From: Megachile rotundata
Lineage: Eukaryota > Arthropoda > Insecta > Hymenoptera > Megachilidae
Reading direction: 5' to 3'
DNA length: 64,000 bases
Assembly: GCF_050947335.1 (NCBI RefSeq)
Contig: NW_027473315.1
Span: 620,001 to 684,000, forward strand
Shown here: one piece after another, positions 52,644 to 64,000 of the stretch
Layout of the letters: each line of letters starts with the position of its first letter
Numbering within the stretch: position 1 is the first letter of the stretch
Position numbers and translations under genes: made by a program
Notes under the pieces: model-generated
Database searches by the model: none
What the model was told of the DNA's origin: nothing
What the model saw: only the letters and a program-made list of their open reading frames with translations

Positions 52644-55600
52644 TGATTGTCTTTGTATGATTGTGATTGTATGATTGTGATTGTATGATTGTGATTGTAT
52701 GATTGTGATTGTATGATTGTGATAGTATGATTGTGATTGTATGATTTTGATTGTATGATTGTTTTTGTATGATTGTGATTGTATGATTGTGATTGTATGA
52801 TTGTGATTGTATGATTGTGATTGTATGATTGTGATTGTATGATTGTGATTGTATGATTGTGATAGTATGATTATGATTGTATGATTGTGATTGTATGACT
52901 GTTTTTGTATGATTGTGATTATATAGCAGTAATTGTATGATTGTCATCGTATGATTGTGATTGTATGATTGCTTTTGTATGATTGTGATTGTATAGTAGT
53001 AATTGTATGATTGTCTTCGTATGATTGTGATCGTATGATTGTGATTGTATGATTGTGATTGTATGATTGTGATTGTATGATTGTGAATGTATGATTGTGA
53101 TTGTATGATTGTTTTTGTATGATTGTGATTGTATAGTAGTAATTGTATGATTGTCATCGTATGATTGTGATTATATGATTGTTTTTGTATGATTGTGATT
53201 GTATAGTAGTAATTGTATGATTGTCTTCGTATGATTGTGATCGTATGATTGTGATTGTATGATTGTGATTGTATGATTGTGATTGTATGATTGTGATTGT
53301 ATGATTGTTTTTGTATGATTGTGATTATATAGCAGTAATTGTATGATTGTCATCGTATGATTGTGATTGTATGATTGCTTTTGTATGATTGTGATTGTAT
53401 AGTAGTAATTGTATGATTTTCTTCGTATGATTGTGATCGTATGATTGAGATTGTATGATTGTGATTGTATGATTGTGATTGTATGATTGTGATTGTATGA
53501 TTGTGATTGTATCATTGTGATTGTTTGATTGTGATCATATGATTGTGATTGTATGATTGTGATTGCATGATTGTGATTGTATGATTGTGATTGTATGATT
53601 TTGATTGTATGATTGTCTTTGTATGATTGTGATTGTATGATTGTGATGGTATGATTGTGATTGTATGATTATGATAGTATGATTGTGATTGTATGATTTT
53701 GATTGTATGATTGTTTTTGTATGATTGTGATTGTATGATTGTGATTGTATGATTGTGATTGTATGATTGTGATAGTATGATTGTGATTGTATGATTGTGG
53801 TTGTATGATTGTGATTGTATGATAGTGATTGTATGATAGTGATTGTATGATTGGGATTGTATGATTGAGATTGTATGATTGTGATTGTATTATTGTGATT
53901 GTATGATTGTGATTGTATGATTGTGATTATATGATTGTGATGGTATAGTAGTAATTGTATGATTGTCTTCGTATGATTGTGGTTGTATGATTGTGATTGT
54001 ATCATTGCGATAGTATGATTGTGATTGTATGATTGTGATTGTATGGTTGTGATTGTATGATTGTGATTGTATGATTGCGATAGTATGATTGGGATTGTGT
54101 GATTGTGATTGTATGATTGTGATTGTATGATTGAGATTGCAAGATTGTGATTGTATTATTGTGATTGTATGATTGTGATTGTATGATTGTGATTGTATGA
54201 TTGTGAATGTATGACTGTGATTGTATGATTGTGAATGTGTGATTGTGATTGTATGATTGTTTTTGTATGATTGTGATTGTATAGTAGTAATTGTATGATT
54301 GTCATCGTATGATTGTGTTTGTATGATTGTTTTTGTATGATTGTGATTGTATAGTAGTAATTGTATGATTGTCTTCGTATGATTGTGATCGTATGATTGT
54401 GATTGTATGATTGTGATTGCATGATTGTGATTGTATCATTGTTTTTGTATGATTGTGATTGTATGATTGCGATTGTGTGATTGTGATTGTATGATTGTGA
54501 TTGTATGATTGTGATTGTATGATTGTGATTGTATGATTGTGATTGTATGATTGAGATTGTATTATTGTGATTGTATGATTGTGATTGTATGATTGTGATT
54601 ATATGATTGTGATGGTATAGTAGTAATTGTATGATTGTCTTCGTATGATTGTGGTTGTATGATTGTGATTGTATCATTGCGATAGTATGATTGTGATTGT
54701 ATGATTGTGATTGTATGGTTGTGATTGTATGATTGTGATTGTATGATTGCGATAGTATGATTGGGATTGTGTGATTGTGATTGTATGATTGTGATTGTAT
54801 GATTGTGATTGTATGATTGTGATTGTATGATTGTGAACGTATGACTGTGATTGTATGATTGTGAATGTGTGATTCTGATTGTACGATTGTGATTGTATGA
54901 TTGCGATAGTATGATTGTGATTGTATGATTGTATTTGTATGATTGTGATTGTATGATTGTCTTCGTATGATTGTGATCGTATGATTGTGATTGTATGATT
55001 GTGATTGTATGATTGTGATTGTATGATTGTGAATGTATGATTGTGATTGTATGATTGTGATTGCATGATTGTGATTGAATGATTGTGATTGTATGATTGT
55101 GATTGTACGATTGTGATTGTATGATTGCGATAGTATGATTGTGATTGTATGATTGTATTTGTATGATCGTGATTGTATGATTGTGATTTTATGAATGTGA
55201 TTGTATGATTGCGATTGTATGATTGTGATTGTATGATAGTGATTGTATGATTGTGATTGTATGATTGGGATTGTATGATTGAGATTGTATGATTGTGATT
55301 GTATTATTGTGATTGTATGATTGTGATTGTACGATTGTGATTGAATGATTGCGATAGTATGATTGTGATTGTATGATTGTGATTGTATGATTGTGATTGT
55401 ATGATTGTGATTGTATGATTGTCATTGTATGATTGTGATTGTATGATTGTGATTGTATGATTGTGATTGTATGATTGTGGTTGTATGATTGTGATTGTAT
55501 GATAGTGATTGTATGATTGTGATTGTATGATTGGGATTGTATGATTGAGATTGTATGATTGTGATTTTATTATTGTGATTGTATGATTGTGATTGTATGA

Positions 55601-57193
55601 TTGTGATTATATGATTGTGAATGTATGATTGTGATTGTATGATTGTGATTGTATGATCGTGATTGTATGATTGTTTTTGTGTGATTGTGATTGTATAGTA
55701 TTAATTGTAGGATTGTCATCGTATGACTGTGATTGTATGATTGTTTCTGTATGATTGTGATGGTATAGTAGTAATTGTATGATTGTTTTCGTATGATTGT
55801 GGTTGTATGATTGTGATTGTATCGTTGCGATAGTATGATTGTGATTGTATGATTGTGATTGTATGATTGTGATTGTATGATTGCGATAGTATGATTGGGA
55901 TTGTATGATTGTGATTGTACGATTGTGATTGAATGATTGCGATAGTATGATTGTGATTGTATGATTGTGATTGTATGATTGTGATTGTATGATTGTGCTT
56001 GTATGATTGTGATTGTATGATTGTGATTGTATGATTGTGATTGTATGATTGTGATTGTATCATTGAGATTGTATGATTGTGATTGTATTATTGTGATTGT
56101 ATGATTGTGATTGTATGATTGTGATTGTATGATTGTGAATGTATGATTGTGATTGTATGATTGCGATTGTATGATTGTGATTGTATGATTGGGATTGTGT
56201 GATTGTGATTGTATGATTGTGATTGTATGATTGAGATTGCAAGACTGTGATTGTATTATTGTGATTGTATGATTGTGATTGTATGATTGTGATTGTATGA
56301 TTGTGATTGTATGATTGTGAACGTATGACTGTGATTGTATGATTGTGAATGTGTGATTCTGATTGTACGATTGTGATTGTATGATTGCGATAGTATGATT
56401 GTGATTGTATGATTGTATTTGAATGATTGTGATTGTATGATTGCGATAGTATGATTGTGATTGTATGATTGTATTTGTATGATTGTGATTGTATGATTGT
56501 GATTGTATGAATGTGATTGTATGATTGCGATTGTATGATTGTGATTGTATGATAGTGATTGTATGATTGTGATTGTATGATTGGGATTGTTTGATTGAGA
56601 TTGTATGATTGTGATTGTATTATTGTGATTGTATGATTGTGATTGTACGATTGTGATTGAATGATTGCGATAGTATGATTGTGATTGTATGATTGTGATT
56701 GTATGATTGTGATTGTATGATTGTGATTGTATGATTGTGATTGTATGATTGTGATTGTATGATTGTGATTGTATGATTGTGATTGTATGATTGTGGTTGT
56801 ATGATTGTGATTGTATGATAGTGATTGTATGATTGTGATTGTATGATTGGGATTGTATGATTGAGATTGTATGATTGTGATTTTATTATTGTGATTGTAT
56901 GATTGTGATTGTATGATTGTGATTATATGATTGTGAATGTATGATTGTGATTGTATGATTGTGATTGTATGATCGTGATTGTATGATTGTTTTTGTGTGA
57001 TTGTGATTGTATAGTATTAATTGTAGGATTGTCATCGTATGACTGTGATTGTATGATTGTTTCTGTATGATTGTGATGGTATAGTAGTAATTGTATGATT
57101 GTCTTCGTATGATTGTGGTTGTATGATTGTGATTGTATCATTGCGATAGTATGATTGTGATTGTATGATTGTGATTGTATGATTGTGATTGTA

Positions 57194-59085
57194 TGATTGC
57201 GATAGTATGATTGGGATTGTGTGATTGTGATTGTATGATTGTGATTGTATGATTGAGATTGCAAGATTGTGATTGTATTATTGTGATTGTATGATTGTGA
57301 TTGTATGATTGTGATTGTATGATTGTGATTGTATGATTGTGAATGTATGACTGTGATTGTATGATTGTGAATGTGTGATTCTGATTGTACGATTGTGATT
57401 GTATGATTGCGATAGTATGATTGTGATTGTATGATTGTATTTGTATGATTGTGATTGTATGATTGTGATTGTATGAATGTGATTGTATGATTCTGATTGT
57501 ATGATTGTGATTGTATGATAGTGATTGTATGATTGTGATTGTATGATTGGGATTGTATGATTGAGATTGTATGATTGTGATTGTATTATTGTGATTGTAT
57601 GATTGTGATTGTATGATTGTGATTGTATGACTGTGATTGTATGATTGCGATTGTATGATTGTGATTGTATGATAGTGATTGTATGATTGTGATTGTATGA
57701 TTGGGATTGTATGATTGAGATTGTATGATTGTGATTGTATTATTGTGATTGTATGATTGTGATTGTATGATTGTGATTGTATGATTGTGAATGTATGATT
57801 GTGATTGTATGATTGTGATTGTATGATTGTGATTGTATGATTGTGATTGCATGATTGTGATTGAAAGATTGTGATTGAATGATTGTGATTGTATGATTGT
57901 GATTGTACGATTGTGATTGAATGATTGCGATAGTATGATTGTGATTGTATGGTTGTGATTGTATGATTGTGATTGTATGATTGTGATTGTATGATTGTGA
58001 TTGTATGATTGTGATTGTATGATTGTGATTGTATGATTGTGATTGTATGATTGTGATTGTATGATTGAGATTGTATGATTGTGATTGTATGATTGTGAAT
58101 GTATGATTGTGATTGTATGATTATGATCGTATGATTGTAATTGCATGATTGTGATTGTATGATTGTGATTGTATGATTGTGATTGTATGATTGTGATTGT
58201 ATGATTGTGATTGTATGATTGCGATAGTATGATTGCGATTGTATGATTGTGATTGTAAGATGGCGCGTGTATGATTGAGATTATATGATTGTGATTGTAT
58301 GATTGTGATCATATGGTTCTGATTGTTGGATTGCGATTGTACGATTGTGATTGCATGATTGTGATTGCATGATTGTGATTGTATGATTGTGATTGTATGA
58401 TTGTGATTGTATGATTGTGATTGCATGATTGTGATTGAATGATTGCGATTGTATGATTGTGATTGTACGATTGTGATTGTATGATTGTGACTGTACGATT
58501 GTGATTGTATGATTGCGATAGTATGATCGTGATTGTATGATTGTGATTGTATGATTGTGATTGTATTATTGTGATTGTATGATTGTGATTGTATGATTGT
58601 GATTGTATGATTGAGATTGTATGATTGTGATTGTATTATTGTGATTGTATGATGGTGATTGTATGATTGTGATTGTATGATTGTGAATGTATGATTGTGA
58701 TTGTATGATTGTGATTGTATGACTGTGATTGTATGATTGTTTTTGTATGATTGTGATTGTATAGTAGTAATTGTATGATTGTCTTCGTATGATTGTGATC
58801 GTATGATTGTGATTGTATGATTGTGATTGTATGATTGTGATTGTATGATTGTGAATGTATGATTGTGATTGTATGATTGTGATTGCATGATTGTGATTGA
58901 ATGATTGTGATTGTATGATTGTGATTGTACGATTGTGATTGTATGATTGCGATAGTATGATTGTGATTGTATGATTGTATTTGTATGATTGTGATTGTAT
59001 GATTGTGATTGTATGAATGTGATTGTATGATTGCGATTGTATGATTGTGATTGTATGATAGCGATTGTATGATTGTGATTGTATG
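57194..59085 (+). repeat. Segment S1, copy c
   Basis: It matches 1-1764 and copy b, and follows copy a through tgattgtatttgta, tgaatg and gatagcg monomers. A second K block and gaatg series just downstream (59.2-59.5 kb) repeats part of this segment. Confidence 0.85.
58258..58355 (+). repeat. Diverged monomer cluster D1, copy c
   Basis: The same seven monomers as at 939 and 51930. Confidence 0.9.
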
Positions 59086-59559
59086 ATTGGGATTGTATGA
59101 TTGTGATTGTATGATTGAGATTGTATGATTGTGATTGTATTATTGTGATTGTATGATGGTGATTGTATGATTGTGATTGTATGATTGTGAATGTATGATT
59201 GTGATTGTATGATTGTGATTGCATGACTGTGATTGTATGATTGTTTTTGTATGATTGTGATTGTATAGTAGTAATTGTATGATTGTCTTCGTATGATTGT
59301 GATCGTATGATTGTGATTGTATGATTGTGATTGTATGATTGTGATTGTATGATTGTGAATGTATGATTGTGATTGTATGATTGTGATTGCATGATTGTGA
59401 TTGAATGATTGTGATTGTATGATTGTGATTGTACGATTGTGATTGTATGATTGCGATAGTATGATTGTGATTGTATGATTGTATTTGTATGATTGTGATT
59501 GTATGATTGTGATTGTATGAATGTGATTGTATGATTGTGATTGTATGATTGTGATTGTA

Positions 59560-59657
59560 TGATTGTTATCGTTTTATTGTGGTTGTATAATTATGGTTCT
59601 ATTATTGTGATTGTATGATTATTCTTGTATGATTATGATCGTATGATTGTAATTGCA
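59560..59657 (+). repeat. Diverged monomer cluster D2, copy c
   Basis: It matches 8570-8667, 50,990 bp upstream, except that the second monomer begins ttattg. In this part of the array D2 follows D1 by about 1.3 kb, whereas at the left of the window they are 7.6 kb apart. Confidence 0.85.
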
Positions 59658-60161
59658 TGATTGTGATTGTATGATTGTGATTGTATGATCGTAATTGCAT
59701 GATTGTGATTGTATGATTGTGATCGTATGCTTGTGATTGTATGATTGTGATTGTATGATTGTGATTGTATGATTGTGATTGTATGATTGTGAATGTATGA
59801 TTGTGATTGTATGATTGTGATTGCATGATTGTGATTGAATGATTGTGATTGTATGATTGTGATTGTACGATTGTGATTGTATGATTGCGATAGTATGATT
59901 GTGATTGTATGATTGTCTTTGTATGATTGTGATTGTATGATTGTGATTGTATGATTGTGATTGTATGATTGTGATTGTATGATTGTGATAGTATGATTGT
60001 GATTGTATGATTTTGATTGTATGATTGTTTTTGTATGATTGTGATTGTATGATTGTGATTGTATGATTGTGATTGTATGATTGTGATTGTATGATTGTGA
60101 TTGTATGATTGTGATTGTATGATTGTGATAGTATGATTATGATTGTATGATTGTGATTGTA

Positions 60162-63100
60162 TGATTGTTTTTGTATGATTGTGATTATATAGCAGTAATT
60201 GTATGATTGTCATCGTATGATTGTGATTGTATGATTGCTTTTGTATGATTGTGATTGTATAGTAGTAATTGTATGATTGTCTTCGTATGATTGTGATCGT
60301 ATGATTGTGATTGTATGATTGTGATTGTATGATTGTGATTGTATGATTGTGAATGTATGATTGTGATTGTATGATTGTTTTTGTATGATTGTGATTGTAT
60401 AGTAGTAATTGTATGATTGTCATCGTATGATTGTGATTATATGATTGTTTTTGTATGATTGTGATTGTATAGTAGTAATTGTATGATTGTCTTCGTATGA
60501 TTGTGATCGTATGATTGTGATTGTATGATTGTGATTGTATGATTGTGATTGTATGATTGTGATTGTATGATTGTTTTTGTATGATTGTGATTATATAGCA
60601 GTAATTGTATGATTGTCATCGTATGATTGTGATTGTATGATTGCTTTTGTATGATTGTGATTGTATAGTAGTAATTGTATGATTTTCTTCGTATGATTGT
60701 GATCGTATGATTGAGATTGTATGATTGTGATTGTATGATTGTGATTGTATGATTGTGATTGTATGATTGTGATTGTATGATTGTGATTGTATCATTGTGA
60801 TTGTTTGATTGTGATCATATGATTGTGATTGTATGATTGTGATTGCATGATTGTGATTGTATGATTGTGATTGTATGATTTTGATTGTATGATTGTCTTT
60901 GTATGATTGTGATTGTATGATTGTGATGGTATGATTGTGATTGTATGATTATGATAGTATGATTGTGATTGTATGATTTTGATTGTATGATTGTTTTTGT
61001 ATGATTGTGATTGTATGATTGTGATTGTATGATTGTGATTGTATGATTGTGATAGTATGATTGTGATTGTATGATTGTGGTTGTATGATTGTGATTGTAT
61101 GATAGTGATTGTATGATAGTGATTGTATGATTGGGATTGTATGATTGAGATTGTATGATTGTGATTGTATTATTGTGATTGTATGATTGTGATTGTATGA
61201 TTGTGATTATATGATTGTGATGGTATAGTAGTAATTGTATGATTGTCTTCGTATGATTGTGGTTGTATGATTGTGATTGTATCATTGCGATAGTATGATT
61301 GTGATTGTATGATTGTGATTGTATGGTTGTGATTGTATGATTGTGATTGTATGATTGCGATAGTATGATTGGGATTGTGTGATTGTGATTGTATGATTGT
61401 GATTGTATGATTGAGATTGCAAGATTGTGATTGTATTATTGTGATTGTATGATTGTGATTGTATGATTGTGATTGTATGATTGTGAATGTATGACTGTGA
61501 TTGTATGATTGTGAATGTGTGATTGTGATTGTATGATTGTTTTTGTATGATTGTGATTGTATAGTAGTAATTGTATGATTGTCATCGTATGATTGTGTTT
61601 GTATGATTGTTTTTGTATGATTGTGATTGTATAGTAGTAATTGTATGATTGTCTTCGTATGATTGTGATCGTATGATTGTGATTGTATGATTGTGATTGC
61701 ATGATTGTGATTGTATCATTGTTTTTGTATGATTGTGATTGTATGATTGCGATTGTGTGATTGTGATTGTATGATTGTGATTGTATGATTGTGATTGTAT
61801 GATTGTGATTGTATGATTGTGATTGTATGATTGAGATTGTATTATTGTGATTGTATGATTGTGATTGTATGATTGTGATTATATGATTGTGATGGTATAG
61901 TAGTAATTGTATGATTGTCTTCGTATGATTGTGGTTGTATGATTGTGATTGTATCATTGCGATAGTATGATTGTGATTGTATGATTGTGATTGTATGGTT
62001 GTGATTGTATGATTGTGATTGTATGATTGCGATAGTATGATTGGGATTGTGTGATTGTGATTGTATGATTGTGATTGTATGATTGTGATTGTATGATTGT
62101 GATTGTATGATTGTGAACGTATGACTGTGATTGTATGATTGTGAATGTGTGATTCTGATTGTACGATTGTGATTGTATGATTGCGATAGTATGATTGTGA
62201 TTGTATGATTGTATTTGTATGATTGTGATTGTATGATTGTCTTCGTATGATTGTGATCGTATGATTGTGATTGTATGATTGTGATTGTATGATTGTGATT
62301 GTATGATTGTGAATGTATGATTGTGATTGTATGATTGTGATTGCATGATTGTGATTGAATGATTGTGATTGTATGATTGTGATTGTACGATTGTGATTGT
62401 ATGATTGCGATAGTATGATTGTGATTGTATGATTGTATTTGTATGATTGTGATTGTATGATTGTGATTTTATGAATGTGATTGTATGATTGCGATTGTAT
62501 GATTGTGATTGTATGATAGTGATTGTATGATTGTGATTGTATGATTGGGATTGTATGATTGAGATTGTATGATTGTGATTGTATTATTGTGATTGTATGA
62601 TTGTGATTGTACGATTGTGATTGAATGATTGCGATAGTATGATTGTGATTGTATGATTGTGATTGTATGATTGTGATTGTATGATTGTGATTGTATGATT
62701 GTCATTGTATGATTGTGATTGTATGATTGTGATTGTATGATTGTGATTGTATGATTGTGGTTGTATGATTGTGATTGTATGATAGTGATTGTATGATTGT
62801 GATTGTATGATTGGGATTGTATGATTGAGATTGTATGATTGTGATTTTATTATTGTGATTGTATGATTGTGATTGTATGATTGTGATTATATGATTGTGA
62901 ATGTATGATTGTGATTGTATGATTGTGATTGTATGATCGTGATTGTATGATTGTTTTTGTGTGATTGTGATTGTATAGTATTAATTGTAGGATTGTCATC
63001 GTATGACTGTGATTGTATGATTGTTTCTGTATGATTGTGATGGTATAGTAGTAATTGTATGATTGTTTTCGTATGATTGTGGTTGTATGATTGTGATTGT

Positions 63101-64000
63101 ATCGTTGCGATAGTATGATTGTGATTGTATGATTGTGATTGTATGATTGTGATTGTATGATTGCGATAGTATGATTGGGATTGTATGATTGTGATTGTAC
63201 GATTGTGATTGAATGATTGCGATAGTATGATTGTGATTGTATGATTGTGATTGTATGATTGTGATTGTATGATTGTGCTTGTATGATTGTGATTGTATGA
63301 TTGTGATTGTATGATTGTGATTGTATGATTGTGATTGTATCATTGAGATTGTATGATTGTGATTGTATTATTGTGATTGTATGATTGTGATTGTATGATT
63401 GTGATTGTATGATTGTGAATGTATGATTGTGATTGTATGATTGCGATTGTATGATTGTGATTGTATGATTGGGATTGTGTGATTGTGATTGTATGATTGT
63501 GATTGTATGATTGAGATTGCAAGACTGTGATTGTATTATTGTGATTGTATGATTGTGATTGTATGATTGTGATTGTATGATTGTGATTGTATGATTGTGA
63601 ACGTATGACTGTGATTGTATGATTGTGAATGTGTGATTCTGATTGTACGATTGTGATTGTATGATTGCGATAGTATGATTGTGATTGTATGATTGTATTT
63701 GAATGATTGTGATTGTATGATTGCGATAGTATGATTGTGATTGTATGATTGTATTTGTATGATTGTGATTGTATGATTGTGATTGTATGAATGTGATTGT
63801 ATGATTGCGATTGTATGATTGTGATTGTATGATAGTGATTGTATGATTGTGATTGTATGATTGGGATTGTTTGATTGAGATTGTATGATTGTGATTGTAT
63901 TATTGTGATTGTATGATTGTGATTGTACGATTGTGATTGAATGATTGCGATAGTATGATTGTGATTGTATGATTGTGATTGTATGATTGTGATTGTATGA
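60162..64000 (+). repeat. Supra-repeat, unit 3 (cut by window end)
   Basis: It matches unit 2 from 52896, first at an offset of 7,266 bp and then at 7,280 bp after one extra consensus monomer at about 60.72-60.79 kb (five against four before the tcattg at 60792 and 53512). Spot comparison to the window end found only isolated substitutions, for example C at 55167 against T at 62447. This is the closest large pair in the window. Confidence 0.85.

Larger units (their letters stand above)
46764..52895 (+). repeat. Supra-repeat, unit 1 (6,132 bp)
   Basis: The 438-monomer unit is counted from one K3 block to the next. It contains K3, E blocks, tgattgtttctgta-type K blocks, gaacgta monomers, and segment S1 copy b. 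The same series follows from 52896 and from 60162. Offsets to unit 2 are 6,118, then 6,090, then 6,356 bp, so whole blocks (for example 19 monomers near 55.3 kb) were added or lost between units. Confidence 0.82.
50581..53157 (-). other. Longest open frame (858 codons), not a gene
   Basis: This minus-strand frame is open only because the consensus contains no TTA, CTA or TCA on the + strand. Its translation is a 14-residue repeat, YNHNHTITIIQSQS, with small changes that follow the DNA variants. The same peptide results from all three minus frames, so the frame carries no coding signal. Methionines come only from variant monomers that contain CAT on the + strand. There is no codon bias, domain or promoter to support expression. 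Many shorter frames like it exist across the window. Confidence 0.9.
52896..60161 (+). repeat. Supra-repeat, unit 2 (7,266 bp)
   Basis: The 519-monomer unit starts with a K3 block whose first monomer is tgactgtttttgta (a private change) and ends before the equivalent block at 60162. It includes segment S1 copy c, D1 and D2. It shares private variants with unit 3 (a tgattgtatttgaa monomer near 56.41 and 63.69 kb, gattgtttgattgag near 56.59 and 63.87 kb) that are absent from unit 1. Confidence 0.85.
1..64000 (+). repeat. 14-bp satellite array, whole window
   Basis: Every part of the window is built from head-to-tail copies of TGATTGTGATTGTA, all in the same orientation, about 4,570 monomers. 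No inverted copy (CAATCA-rich + strand) and no unique sequence was seen. The consensus is 50% T, 29% G, 21% A and 0% C, so the strands are highly asymmetric. The monomer is itself two related halves, TGATTG and TGATTGTA. Most monomers match the consensus or differ at one position; position 7 is seen as A, G or C, and positions 1, 2, 9, 10, 11 and 13 also vary often. Both ends are cut inside the array. This is known behaviour of eukaryotic tandem satellite DNA; the species and satellite family are not identifiable from the sequence. Confidence 0.99.

Noticed and set aside
50581..53157. Long minus-strand open frames (858, 691, 548, 534, 495 and 494 codons, and many shorter) as protein-coding genes
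   Set aside because: They are open only because the repeat lacks minus-strand stops. All three minus frames encode the same 14-residue repeat, starts arise only from variant monomers, and the frames change with each duplicated block. No independent coding evidence exists.
1..64000. CRISPR array
   Set aside because: The repeats are directly adjacent 14-mers with no unique spacers and no cas genes.
1..64000. Telomeric repeat
   Set aside because: The T/G-rich strand resembles a telomere in composition, but the 14-bp unit has no GG run, matches no telomere repeat I know, and shows higher-order modules typical of interstitial satellite.
1..64000. Inverted repeats, hairpins or RNA genes
   Set aside because: Every monomer seen has the same orientation, and the near absence of C on the + strand prevents stable self-pairing; no tRNA or rRNA-like segment was seen.
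1..64000. Assembly artefact made by repeating one read
   Set aside because: Copies differ by many ordered substitutions and by nested duplications of different ages, which a simple artefact would not give. A false duplication of the nearly identical units at 53-64 kb cannot be excluded without reads.

Overview
The whole 64 kb window is one uninterrupted satellite DNA array. The unit is 14 bp, consensus TGATTGTGATTGTA on the + strand, repeated head to tail about 4,570 times, always in the same orientation. I found no protein-coding gene, RNA gene, transposable element, CRISPR array or unique sequence. A tract this long, this pure and organised in higher-order modules points to a eukaryotic heterochromatic region (pericentromeric, subtelomeric, or on a B or sex chromosome). 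Nothing in the sequence identifies the species, and I do not recognise the monomer as a named satellite.

The monomer is T/G-rich on the + strand and has no C in its consensus. It reads as a 6-bp half (TGATTG) plus an 8-bp half (TGATTGTA). The consensus carries TGA stops in every + frame and no stop in any - frame. Three monomers (42 bp) make 14 codons, so all three - frames give the same 14-residue peptide in different phase. This produces long open frames on the - strand (up to 858 codons) that are by-products of the repeat, so I do not call them genes.

Variant monomers are not scattered at random. They recur in fixed order as signature blocks. The K block has five monomers: a T5 monomer, a consensus one, tagtagtaattgta, a tcttcg or tcatcg one, and a gatcg or consensus one. 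The E block has eight monomers starting tcattg. D1 and D2 are clusters of strongly diverged monomers. These signatures reveal a nested mosaic of segmental duplications. Main pairs by position: 2.4-3.1 with 3.1-3.6 kb; 6.8-8.1 with 9.7-11.0 kb; 11.5-12.4 with 12.4-13.3 kb; 13.3-14.7 with 15.9-17.2 kb; 15.1-18.1 with 23.8-26.8 kb; a 1,050-bp module found five times between 18.8 and 37.0 kb; 30.6-33.4 with 35.2-38.1 kb; 39.8-42.2 with 42.8-45.2 kb; 44.4-46.0 with 46.1-47.6 kb; and a 6.1-7.3 kb supra-repeat that fills 46.8 kb to the window end. The first 1.8 kb reappears at about 50.9 and 57.2 kb.

The most striking property is register. At every place sampled, monomer starts keep the same phase modulo 14 from base 1 to 7,994, then shift by +1 at three identifiable 15-bp monomers (7,995, 10,824 and 10,867), and then keep one phase for the remaining 53 kb. 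The array has therefore changed by substitution and by gain or loss of whole monomers or modules, almost never by sub-monomer indels. Both window ends lie inside the array, so its total size is unknown.
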